From NCBI GenBank assembly GCA_017860725.1, contig JAGDMX010000090.1:1-8115 (forward strand): a stretch of 8,115 bases of DNA. Direction: 5' to 3'. Positions within the stretch are counted from its first letter, which is position 1; every line of letters begins with the position of its first letter. Of this stretch, positions 1 through 6,064 are shown in pieces. The position numbers were made by a program, and so were the translations under genes. The notes below the pieces were generated by a model. The model was not told the DNA's origin. It was given only the letters and a program-made list of their open reading frames with translations, and did not search any database. Source of the DNA: Chloroflexota bacterium. GTDB lineage: Bacteria > Chloroflexota > Anaerolineae > Anaerolineales > UBA4823.

Positions 1-1226
1 GTATTATGCGTGCTGGTAAAGTATTCGGTGATCCGGTCGATGACAATCGCTAACAAAACGCCTACAGCTACAGCCAGTGGGGTGCGCCACCAGCCGCCCG
101 GTAGAGGTCCCAGGGGTGACTTTTCACCCATTACACCCAGGTAAATGAAGCCTGCGATGCCAAACAGGACGACCGAGATAGCAGCAGAGGATAGAAAACC
201 ACGAAAGATGGCCCGCATGGCATCGCCTTTTTTGCCGGGGCTGCCGCGCACCAGGTAAGTGCCGATAATTGAAGACAGGACGCCGATCCCACGCACGATC
301 AAGGGGTAAATAATCCACTCCAGGTGACCGGTCAGGTTCCACAGGGCTAACCCCAGGATCAAGCCGGAGACCATCGTAACCTCGTAAGACTCGAAAATAT
401 CGGCCGCCATACCGGCGCAGTCGCCAACATTATCGCCAACCAGGTCTGCCACGACTGCCGGATTGCGTGGGTCGTCCTCAGGTATGCCGGCTTCGACTTT
501 GCCAACCAGGTCGGCGCCAACATCCGCTGCTTTGGTGAAGATACCACCGCCAACACGCATGAAGAGGGCCAGAAGTGTGCCCCCAAAGCCAAAACCCAGC
601 AGGGCATCGGGAGCGGCGATGCCAAAGAGGATGAAGATGACAGTGCCGCCTAGCAAGCCTAGCCCATCGGTTAACATCCCGGTGATCGTGCCTGCCCGGT
701 AGGCAATACGCAGCGAGTCATCGAAAGAGCGCCGGGAGGCGGACGCCACACGCACGTTAGCCTGGACCGCCATACGCATGCCGATCTGCCCAACCAGTAA
801 CGAAAAGGTGGCTCCCAGGACGAATGCAAATGCCCGCCCGACGCCTATAATGATTGAGAGTTGCTGCTGTTCTTGGGAGGTCAAAGACTCGGCGCATTGC
901 TTGACATTCTCGGTGGTGGCGCTTTTTACAACCATGCAATACCATTCAGACGCTTCCGGAGTGGGTTTGACGATGAACACCGAAGCAAAGAGCGCAATGG
1001 TTAGGATTACGATCAGAGGCAGGATGGATTTGAGCTGTTTTTTCAGGTAAGCATCCGCGCCATCTCGAATGGCTTCCCATACTTCCTGCATACTTTTGGT
1101 TCCCTTGTCTTCCTTCAAAATCTGGCTACGCAAGAAGACGGCATACAGCAGTCCCAAAATAGCGACGGCCAGGACGCTCCAAATGGCCACTTGCTCAAAG
1201 CTTGACAACCCATACATGCCTAACAT
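1..1226 (-). CDS. hppA: Membrane-bound ion-translocating pyrophosphatase, N-terminal part (gene cut by window edge)
   Basis: The product couples hydrolysis of cytosolic pyrophosphate to pumping of H+ or Na+ across the membrane. About 408 residues are visible; family members are roughly 670-800, so the C-terminal part lies beyond position 1. Residues 8-31 and 67-86 look like the first two membrane helices. The family pattern GQIGMRMAVQANVRVA is at 146-161. The substrate-binding motif DVGADLVGK is at 235-243, EDDPRNP at 250-256, and the Asp-rich DNVGD run at 265-269. The visible part ends in the characteristic ITEYFTS. The start is ATG at 1226, with GGGAG(G) complementary to 1239-1244, 12 nt upstream; this spacing is rather long. 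The residue that separates K+-dependent from K+-independent enzymes lies outside the window. Glu279 and Glu282 both lie in the helix known to set ion specificity, so I do not call H+ or Na+. Confidence 0.97.
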   Translation of the reverse strand, partial: MLGMYGLSSFEQVAIWSVLAVAILGLLYAVFLRSQILKEDKGTKSMQEVWEAIRDGADAYLKKQLKSILPLIVILTIALFASVFIVKPTPEASEWYCMVVKSATTENVKQCAESLTSQEQQQLSIIIGVGRAFAFVLGATFSLLVGQIGMRMAVQANVRVASASRRSFDDSLRIAYRAGTITGMLTDGLGLLGGTVIFILFGIAAPDALLGFGFGGTLLALFMRVGGGIFTKAADVGADLVGKVEAGIPEDDPRNPAVVADLVGDNVGDCAGMAADIFESYEVTMVSGLILGLALWNLTGHLEWIIYPLIVRGIGVLSSIIGTYLVRGSPGKKGDAMRAIFRGFLSSAAISVVLFGIAGFIYLGVMGEKSPLGPLPGGWWRTPLAVAVGVLLAIVIDRITEYFTSTHN

Positions 1227-1306
1227 GATGAATATTTGCCTCCCAGGTGAAGATTGAGCGTAAAAATTAAACCTGCCGGAGATCGTACGACAGGCACAAT
1301 GGGTTG

Positions 1307-1335
1307 ATTGTACAGTCAGGCGGCGATTGTGTCAA
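1307..1335 (-). promoter_or_regulatory. Sigma-70-type promoter for hppA
   Basis: Read on the minus strand, a perfect TTGACA (1335-1330) is followed after exactly 17 nt by TACAAT (1312-1307), which matches five of six consensus bases. Transcription should start near 1300 and leave a 5' leader of about 75 nt before the hppA ATG. This is a housekeeping-type promoter, which fits constitutive expression. Confidence 0.8.
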
Positions 1336-1364
1336 GAAGCGCAAAGTGAGCGAGCAAAAACCAG

Positions 1365-1376
1365 GCGAACGTTCGC
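1365..1376. repeat. 12-bp perfect palindrome upstream of the hppA promoter
   Basis: GCGAACGTTCGC is its own reverse complement. It lies about 30 bp upstream of the hppA -35 element, where an activator or a more distal operator could bind. No regulator gene is nearby to link it to. It resembles GAAC/GTTC-type operators only loosely, because the half-sites have no spacer. Confidence 0.35.
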
Positions 1377-1469
1377 ATCGTTTCGGAAAACATATCTATT
1401 TTTGCTGCGCAGATGCAATTATTTGTGGATTCTAGGAGATTAGTGTTTAGTTAGAACATTTCAACCTAC

Positions 1470-1499
1470 TTGACTTGGTCATGTAATTTATTGTATAAC
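1470..1499 (+). promoter_or_regulatory. Distal promoter candidate for rpoD
   Basis: TTGACT (1470-1475, five of six consensus bases) is followed after 18 nt by TATAAC (1494-1499, five of six). The predicted start near 1506 gives a leader of more than 300 nt before the sigma factor gene. That leader would contain the pseudoknot-capable stretch and the inverted repeat described below. Confidence 0.6.
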
Positions 1500-1551
1500 C
1501 TTACAAGCGTATATGATATGTCACAAAATTTCAGAGTCAGCCGAGCGGGGA

Positions 1552-1602
1552 GGCGTGATTCTTTCGAGGTTGAGCACTGCTACCTGACCGGACGCCGTGC
1601 TC
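1552..1602 (+). other. Possible H-type pseudoknot in the rpoD leader
   Basis: Two complementary pairs interleave here. GGCGT (1552-1556) can pair with ACGCC (1592-1596), and GAGCAC (1572-1577) with GTGCTC (1597-1602). The order A, B, A', B' with A' directly next to B' is the geometry of an H-type pseudoknot with coaxial stems of 5 and 6 bp. The short stems mean chance is quite possible, and I recognise no known RNA family. Confidence 0.25.
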
Positions 1603-1660
1603 TTTCATGTCTTACATACCACGAAAATCTTATCAAGGAATGATTTTGAAGTTGGAATTT

Positions 1661-1684
1661 CACCAGGTGAACCATAACCTGGTG
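1661..1684. repeat. Inverted repeat upstream of rpoD, possible operator
   Basis: CACCAGGT (1661-1668) and ACCTGGTG (1677-1684) form a perfect 8-bp inverted repeat around an 8-nt spacer. The left arm also sits in a smaller palindrome, TTCACC-A-GGTGAA (1659-1671). No T-run follows, so it is not an intrinsic terminator. It lies between the two rpoD promoter candidates and could be a protein-binding site or an RNA hairpin in the long leader. Confidence 0.4.
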
Positions 1685-1752
1685 TAAAGGATAGGGTTAA
1701 TATAGAGTACTGACAGATAAAAAATTTTTGTCAAAACGTTAATAAAAATCTA

Positions 1753-1781
1753 TTGATTTTTGAAGTAAAAACCGGTATTCT
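1753..1781 (+). promoter_or_regulatory. Proximal promoter candidate for rpoD
   Basis: TTGATT (1753-1758) and TATTCT (1776-1781) are separated by 17 nt, and each matches four of six consensus bases. They sit in AT-rich DNA that could act as an upstream element. The start would fall near 1788 and leave a leader of about 35 nt. An overlapping alternative is TTGTCA (1728-1733) with TATTGA (1751-1756), also at 17 nt. Confidence 0.35.
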
Positions 1782-1822
1782 AAATCATATAGTTATTGCG
1801 ATTATCATTGGCTGGAGATGAA

Positions 1823-3034
1823 ATGATTGATGATGAACTGTTGAACGAAATGGATGACCAGGAGGGTCATCCTGCCATCGCCCGGCTGATCGAGCTAGGC
1901 AGGCAAAAAACCTATGTGACTATTGATGACATTTTAGGCTTATTCCCAGACGCCGAGCAGGATGTCGATCAACTGGAAGAGGCCTTTGCAGCATTAATCA
2001 GTGCCGGTATCCCTTATGTAGATGAAACCGTCGAGGGTGGCCCTTCAGAAGAAGAACTGGTCGAAGAAGAAGTTGAAGAAGAGGTCCGCCATGTCTTGGT
2101 CGTAGATGATAATTATCTGGCGAACATAGATACCGACGATACGATAGGTTTGTACCTGAAGGAAGTTGGTCGTGTCCCGCTGCTCACAGCCGAGGAAGAG
2201 GTCGAGCTTGCTCAGCGCATTGAACGTGGGCGGCTGGCCCGGGAGGAGCTGGCACGAGGCAATGTCAGCCCACGTCGGCGCCAGGAGCTACAGCGGCTGA
2301 TTGAAGACGGTTGGGCCGCGCGCGAGCACCTGATTACCGCTAACTCCCGCCTGGTGATCAGTGTAGCCAAGAAATATATGGGGCGGGGAGTGCCCTTCTT
2401 AGACTTGATCCAAGAAGGGAACATTGGGTTAATCCGCGCCGCCAAAAAGTTTGACTATCGGCGTGGGCACAAGTTTAGCACCTATGCAACCTGGTGGATT
2501 CGCCAGGCAGTGACACGGGCCATAGCCGATCAGGGGCGGACGATCCGTGTGCCGGTGCATATGGGCGACCAGATCAATAAACTGCTGCGTGTACAGCATC
2601 AGCTAACCCAACGATTAGGGCGCGATCCATCTGTGGAGGAGCTGGCGAATGCCTTGGAAGTCACTCCACAGAAAGTAGAGAATATGATTCAGGTAGCACG
2701 CCGTCCATTATCTTTGGAGACGCCTACCGATGATGAAGAGGATTCCGTTCTCGGCGACTTCATTCAGGATGACGAAGTGCCTGCACCGGATGAAACCGCA
2801 ACTTATAATTTATTGCGCGAACATCTTGATACGGTGCTGAATGGATTGCCCCCTCGCGAAGTACGCATTCTTCAATTGCGGTATGGGTTGCTGGATGGGC
2901 AAGCCTACACCCTGGAAGAAGTAGGTCGTAAAATGGGTGTTACGCGCGAACGTGTTCGCCAGATTGAAGCTCAGGCACTCAGCCGCTTACGGCATCCGGC
3001 CATCCGCCGCAAGCTGCGTGAGTACCTCGGGTAG
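1823..3034 (+). CDS. rpoD: Primary (housekeeping) RNA polymerase sigma factor, sigma-70/SigA
   Basis: This is the sigma subunit that directs RNA polymerase to -35/-10 promoters of housekeeping genes. The 403-residue product shows the group 1 architecture. A region 1.1-like helical domain (about 18-65) is followed by a very acidic linker (67-88) and region 1.2 starting at DTIGLYLKEVGRVPLL (106-121). Region 2 includes the polymerase-binding and DNA-melting segments from NSRLVISVAKKYMGRG to FSTYATWWIRQAVTRAI (174-234). Region 3 covers about 235-330. Region 4 carries LRYGLLDG and the helix-turn-helix TLEEVGRKMGVTRERVRQIE (363-382). The compact size is like Bacillus SigA, not the ~613-residue E. 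coli protein. I chose ATG 1823 because GGAG (1814-1817) lies 5 nt upstream. An in-frame TTG at 1796 would add nine residues but overlaps the likely transcription start. An intrinsic terminator follows the gene. Confidence 0.97.
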   Translation: MIDDELLNEMDDQEGHPAIARLIELGRQKTYVTIDDILGLFPDAEQDVDQLEEAFAALISAGIPYVDETVEGGPSEEELVEEEVEEEVRHVLVVDDNYLANIDTDDTIGLYLKEVGRVPLLTAEEEVELAQRIERGRLAREELARGNVSPRRRQELQRLIEDGWAAREHLITANSRLVISVAKKYMGRGVPFLDLIQEGNIGLIRAAKKFDYRRGHKFSTYATWWIRQAVTRAIADQGRTIRVPVHMGDQINKLLRVQHQLTQRLGRDPSVEELANALEVTPQKVENMIQVARRPLSLETPTDDEEDSVLGDFIQDDEVPAPDETATYNLLREHLDTVLNGLPPREVRILQLRYGLLDGQAYTLEEVGRKMGVTRERVRQIEAQALSRLRHPAIRRKLREYLG

Positions 3035-3080
3035 CTATGTACTCTGCGAGTCAGATCATACTGTGATAACCGGGTTGATT

Positions 3081-3112
3081 AACGAGGCAATCCTGTGGTT
3101 GCCTCGTTTTTT
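3081..3112 (+). terminator. Intrinsic terminator after rpoD
   Basis: AACGAGGCAA (3081-3090) pairs perfectly with TTGCCTCGTT (3099-3108) over 10 bp around an 8-nt loop. The T-run at 3107-3112 follows directly. It separates the sigma factor gene from the membrane-protein gene downstream. Confidence 0.9.
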
Positions 3113-3147
3113 CACAGCCTGATAACTTCGTTCCTCCGGAGCCCCAA

Positions 3148-4398
3148 TTGGATAGACGCCCGGTTTTGCCGACATTTGTCTGGGTAATCCCTCTTGCGCT
3201 GGTTCTGTTTGCCGGACTTACCTGGTTGAATTACCAGTATGCCGGCGACCAGCAGGGAGCGAATGATTTCCTGCCAGGTTGGGAGGGAACCCGGTTGTAC
3301 TTCACCGAGGGTTTGAGTCCGTACAGCCAGGAAACTACTGCCGAAATCCAAAAAATGGCCTACGGTCGTCCTGCAGCGGCAGGCGAAAATCCATTGAATT
3401 TCACATACCCCTTCTATGCTATTCTAGTATTTGGACCCTTTGCGGTTTTGAGCGATTTTGCCCTGGCCAGAGCCTTGTGGATGAGCATCCTCGAGGTATC
3501 GATTTTATTAATAGTCATCACAGGCGTAAATCTTAGCCGGGTACGATTACACTGGTTGATGTACATCATCTTGGCGATATTCTCGGTTCTCTGGTTCCCG
3601 GGGATCAAATCCATACTGGATGGAAACTCATCGATCGTTTTTGCGCTGTTGGTAGTGGTTGCATTCTGGGCGATTTATCATGAGCAGGATGCACTGGCGG
3701 CGACCTTGCTGGCCTTGGCCAGCTTCCGACCGCAGATGATCTTAGTGCTGATCCTGTTTGTATTGATCTGGTCTCTCTCGAGAAAGCGCATGACCCTGTT
3801 TTGGGGTTATCTTGGGGTGATGGCACTCCTGATTGCTGCGACCAGCTTGTTAATTCCCAACTGGATCTTCCAGTATTTTCGATTAATCATTGAACAGCTC
3901 GGCCAGATTGAGATAGGTACACCGCGAGCGCTGTTTTTATACTACCTGCCAGGCATTGGCAACCAGCTTGCGTGGCTGCTGACGATGGTCTCGGCGGTCT
4001 TTTTACTCTGGGAGTGGCGCCTGGCTGCCGGCATGAACTATCGCTGGTTTTTGTGGGCGGCCTATTTTAGCCTGGTGTGGACCAATATGATCGGGTTGCC
4101 AACCTCAGTAGAGAACCAGATCGCCTTACTACCAGCCTTGATCCTGGTGCTGGCGGTGTGGGACGAGCGCTGGGGGACTTTGGGGCGCTGGCTGAATGGC
4201 TTCAGTATATTATTGCTCTCTGTAGGATTATGGTGGTTGGTGATTTTCTACGCTGGGAAAAATATACCCGCAGATTTAGGTCCTTTCACCTTTTTCATGG
4301 TGCCGGTCTTTATGGTGGCAGGTCTTTACTGGGTTCGCTGGTGGGCGATCCGCTCGCCTCGCCTGCCACTCCAGGAGATTTCAGAGCGACTGGGTTAG
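3148..4398 (+). CDS. Polytopic membrane protein, probable GT87 (DUF2029)-type glycosyltransferase
   Basis: The 416-residue product is very hydrophobic with about nine to eleven predicted membrane helices, for example 8-28, 89-103, 111-127, 136-150, 162-178, 194-210, 217-236 and 352-369. After the first helix comes NDFLPGWEGTRLYFTEGLSPYS (39-60). Its Asp-Phe-x-Pro core and the downstream Pro-Tyr resemble the catalytic loop of GT-C fold GT87 mannosyltransferases, which use polyprenyl-phosphate sugars outside the membrane. The LDGNSS segment (157-162) and the FRPQ segment (193-196) also fit that family's usual pattern. The substrate is unknown. The start is TTG 3148, supported by GGAG at 3138-3141 with 6-nt spacing; the next in-frame Met (residue 70) would remove the first helix and the key loop. 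No strong promoter is visible, so expression may depend on read-through of the rpoD terminator or a weak promoter. Confidence 0.7.
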   Translation: MDRRPVLPTFVWVIPLALVLFAGLTWLNYQYAGDQQGANDFLPGWEGTRLYFTEGLSPYSQETTAEIQKMAYGRPAAAGENPLNFTYPFYAILVFGPFAVLSDFALARALWMSILEVSILLIVITGVNLSRVRLHWLMYIILAIFSVLWFPGIKSILDGNSSIVFALLVVVAFWAIYHEQDALAATLLALASFRPQMILVLILFVLIWSLSRKRMTLFWGYLGVMALLIAATSLLIPNWIFQYFRLIIEQLGQIEIGTPRALFLYYLPGIGNQLAWLLTMVSAVFLLWEWRLAAGMNYRWFLWAAYFSLVWTNMIGLPTSVENQIALLPALILVLAVWDERWGTLGRWLNGFSILLLSVGLWWLVIFYAGKNIPADLGPFTFFMVPVFMVAGLYWVRWWAIRSPRLPLQEISERLG

Positions 4399-4399
4399 A

Positions 4400-4411
4400 A
4401 TGAATATTCAT
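4400..4411. repeat. 12-bp perfect palindrome between the GT87-like gene and the next promoter
   Basis: ATGAATATTCAT is its own reverse complement. It starts one base after the stop codon of the upstream gene and ends 22 bp before the -35 element of the downstream promoter. It could be an operator. AT-rich 12-mers of this kind also arise by chance. Confidence 0.3.
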
Positions 4412-4433
4412 GCAATGGAAGCAAGGGAATCTA

Positions 4434-4462
4434 TTGATTTTAATTGCGATAATCCTTATAAT
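4434..4462 (+). promoter_or_regulatory. Strong sigma-70-type promoter for the Flp-like/comF/hpf unit
   Basis: TTGATT (4434-4439, four of six) is followed after exactly 17 nt by a perfect TATAAT (4457-4462). The predicted start is near 4469. This gives a leader of about 40 nt before the small gene and rules out transcript-encoded starts upstream at 4400. Confidence 0.75.
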
Positions 4463-4510
4463 GAAATTAGAGGGGAGAAAAAATCTCAGCGCGGAAAGGA
4501 GATGAAATTT

Positions 4511-4630
4511 GTGTCATCTTCACCACAGGAGAATGGTCAAGGGCTGGTCGAGTTTGCTCTATTATTGCTCTTGTTGGTTATCGTGTTGGGTGCGATCATC
4601 GTGATCATAATTTCTGTGTCTGCGAATTAA
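4511..4630 (+). CDS. Tiny Flp-pilin-like membrane peptide
   Basis: The product is about 39 residues: a short polar leader, then NGQGLVEFALL and an unbroken stretch of about 20 aliphatic residues ending in SVSAN. The N-G|Q-G-L-V-E-F segment matches a class IVb (Flp/Tad) prepilin cleavage site, with Gly at -1, Glu at +5 and an aromatic residue at +6. Processing would leave a 30-residue mature peptide, shorter than typical Flp pilins. I prefer GTG 4511 because AAAGGAG (4495-4501) lies 9 nt upstream. ATG 4502 abuts that site and would give a 42-residue form. The stop codon overlaps the comF start by one base (TAATG). No tad assembly genes are visible here. It could instead be a small membrane protein unrelated to pili. 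Confidence 0.65.
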   Translation: MSSSPQENGQGLVEFALLLLLLVIVLGAIIVIIISVSAN

Positions 4631-5430
4631 TGGTTGCAAAGTACCCCGTGACGACAATGCCAACGGTATTAGGATATTCAGCTTATCGCCTGCTTCAGTG
4701 GACTTGGGCCGGATTGGATTGGCTGTTTCCACCGGTGTGCGTGGGCTGTGATCATCCAGGGGTTTATCTCTGTGATGATTGCCTGCAAACAATTCAATAC
4801 GTCCTGCCACCGATCTGTGAATGCTGCGGCCAGGCGATCGATTACCCTGGCATGTGTGCCGCATGCCGGGCGGATCCACCCGGTTACACTTCCTTAAGAT
4901 CTTGGGCCTGGCATACAGGGGTGGTACGCAATGCCATTCACCGGCTAAAGTATCAGGGTGATCTGTCTCTCGGTGAGGTGTTTTCTCGACCAATAATAAA
5001 CCTCTTAAATGAAACTCACTGGGAGATTGATCTTGTCGTTCCAGTGCCCGCCGGGATTGCACGTCAGGCGGAGCGCGGATATAATCAGGCGGCTTTGTTA
5101 GCCTGGCCGGTTGCATATGGTTGTAATTTAGCTTACCAGGCTAAGGCACTATATAAGGTTCGCGAGACCCTGTCGCAGGTAGGTCTCAATCGCACCCAAA
5201 GACGCCAAAATGTTAAGCAGGCTTATCGGGCCAATGTAGATCTGGTGTCCGGGAAGAAAGTGCTACTTATTGACGATGTCGCGACCAGTGGAGCTACGAT
5301 GGATGCTTGTACAGCGGCGTTACTGGAAAGTGGAGCGACGCAGGTGTATGGATTGACCCTTGCTCGGGCAATGTTTGCTGATAAGAACGACACTCTATAT
5401 CAGGAGGTTCAATATGACTCTGCAAGTTGA
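4630..5430 (+). CDS. comF: ComF family protein (phosphoribosyltransferase-like)
   Basis: ComF proteins are cytosolic and take part in natural transformation in species such as Bacillus and Haemophilus; in other bacteria their role is unproven. The 266-residue product has the usual layout. An N-terminal zinc-binding module contains C37-x2-C40, C48-x2-C51, C63/C65/C66 and C76-x2-C79. Next comes the conserved RLKYQGD (105-111), the PVP and ERGYNQA segments (138-140, 148-154), and the PRPP-binding motif LLIDDVATSGATM (212-224). No clear ribosome-binding site precedes ATG 4630. The one-base overlap with the upstream stop suggests translational coupling to the Flp-like gene. The 3' end overlaps hpf by 17 nt and contains the hpf ribosome-binding site. 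Confidence 0.93.
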   Translation: MVAKYPVTTMPTVLGYSAYRLLQWTWAGLDWLFPPVCVGCDHPGVYLCDDCLQTIQYVLPPICECCGQAIDYPGMCAACRADPPGYTSLRSWAWHTGVVRNAIHRLKYQGDLSLGEVFSRPIINLLNETHWEIDLVVPVPAGIARQAERGYNQAALLAWPVAYGCNLAYQAKALYKVRETLSQVGLNRTQRRQNVKQAYRANVDLVSGKKVLLIDDVATSGATMDACTAALLESGATQVYGLTLARAMFADKNDTLYQEVQYDSAS

Positions 5431-5995
5431 AATCTATAGTCGAAATCTGGAATTGACTGAAAGAATCCAGGATTATGTCACCAAGAAGGTATCCAGACTG
5501 GATCGATATCTTCCCGGGATTGAGGAGGCACGTGTTGACCTGGCATATATCAAGTCGGCGCGCAGCCTGTCCGATCGCCAGGTAGCACAGCTTACAGTTC
5601 GTGGCAAGGGATTTATCCTGCGTTCTGAAGAGCGCGCCGATGATATCTTTGCTGCCATTGATACCGCTCTGGAGAAGATGCAGCGTCGCATTGAGCGCTA
5701 TAAAGGAAAGCATTACCGGGGGCGGGGCGATGGTAAATCTGCTGCTGAAGTAGCTGAAGATGTTGAGCCCGAGCCTATCTCAGAAGAAGAAGAAAGCAGC
5801 GAGCTGCCACCCGCCATCGTTCGACGTAAGCGCTTTATCCTGACCCCGATGGATGAGCTGGAAGCCATTGAGCAAATGAGCCTGCTGGGACATGAGTCTT
5901 TCTTTGTGTTCTATAATGCAAATACGAACGCCGTAAATGTTCTCTACCGGCGGCGGGATGGCATGTACGGTCTGATCGAGCCGGAAATTGGCTAG
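5414..5995 (+). CDS. hpf: Long-form ribosome hibernation-promoting factor
   Basis: This 193-residue protein binds the 30S subunit and, through its C-terminal domain, dimerises ribosomes into inactive 100S particles during slow growth or starvation. The N-terminal ribosome-binding domain spans roughly 1-100 (MTLQVEIYSRNLELTERIQDY at the start, then the basic RRIERYK near 91-97). A charged, Glu-rich linker covers about 103-131. The dimerisation domain runs from IVRRKRFILTPM (135-146) through LLGHESFFVFYNA (157-169) to YRRRDGMYGLIEPEIG. This two-domain form is the one outside the gamma-proteobacteria. The start is ATG 5414, with a full AGGAGG at 5402-5407 and 6-nt spacing, inside the end of comF. 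An in-frame ATG at 5360 lacks such a site. A terminator follows. Confidence 0.96.
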   Translation: MTLQVEIYSRNLELTERIQDYVTKKVSRLDRYLPGIEEARVDLAYIKSARSLSDRQVAQLTVRGKGFILRSEERADDIFAAIDTALEKMQRRIERYKGKHYRGRGDGKSAAEVAEDVEPEPISEEEESSELPPAIVRRKRFILTPMDELEAIEQMSLLGHESFFVFYNANTNAVNVLYRRRDGMYGLIEPEIG

Positions 5996-6009
5996 AAAGT
6001 AGCAGAATA

Positions 6010-6064
6010 CAAGTGGTCAGAAACAGTCATTCTGTTCCTGACCACTTGTTTGTTTGACTTTTTT
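6010..6064 (+). terminator. Strong intrinsic terminator after hpf
   Basis: CAAGTGGTCAG (6010-6020) pairs perfectly with CTGACCACTTG (6038-6048). An inner 5-bp helix, AACAG (6022-6026) with CTGTT (6032-6036), continues the stem after one A:C mismatch. T-rich DNA follows, with TTTGTTT (6049-6055) and TTTTTT (6059-6064). It closes the Flp-like/comF/hpf unit. Confidence 0.92.

Larger units (their letters stand above)
1336..1822. other. Divergent intergenic region between hppA and rpoD
   Basis: This stretch of nearly 500 bp holds no coding region I can support. It is more AT-rich than its flanks, especially after 1690. The recognisable contents are the 1365 palindrome, two sigma-70-like promoters pointing at rpoD, a stretch that could fold as a pseudoknot (1552-1602) and an inverted repeat (1661-1684). 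It also includes a run of six A and five T near 1719-1729. No tRNA or known riboswitch pattern was recognised. Confidence 0.6.

Noticed and set aside
463..1257. Several short open frames on the plus strand opposite hppA
   Set aside because: They lie wholly antisense to a clearly conserved coding frame and show no recognisable domains.
1271..1300. Possible hairpin or attenuator in the hppA leader (TCGTACGA palindrome and CCTG/CAGG pair)
   Set aside because: The arms are only 4 to 8 bases, they do not form a common stable stem, and the following T-rich run is interrupted.
1531..1610. Possible tRNA-like or riboswitch pattern in the rpoD leader
   Set aside because: There is no acceptor stem or T-loop, and no aptamer core of a family I know; only the interleaved stems were kept as a low-confidence item.
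1796..1822. TTG start at 1796 that would extend the sigma factor by nine residues
   Set aside because: It has no ribosome-binding site and overlaps the likely proximal transcription start; ATG 1823 has GGAG at 5-nt spacing.
3099..3126. Promoter for the GT87-like gene overlapping the rpoD terminator (TTGCCT, 16 nt, GATAAC)
   Set aside because: Each element matches only four of six consensus bases and the -35 lies within a fully paired stem, so it is too weak to call.
4400..4501. Upstream ATG at 4400 giving a 76-residue version of the Flp-like gene
   Set aside because: It lies upstream of the strong TATAAT promoter, has no ribosome-binding site, and the added residues resemble nothing conserved.
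5360..5413. In-frame ATG at 5360 extending HPF by 18 residues
   Set aside because: The HPF family begins at MTLQVEIY, and AGGAGG sits 6 nt before ATG 5414.
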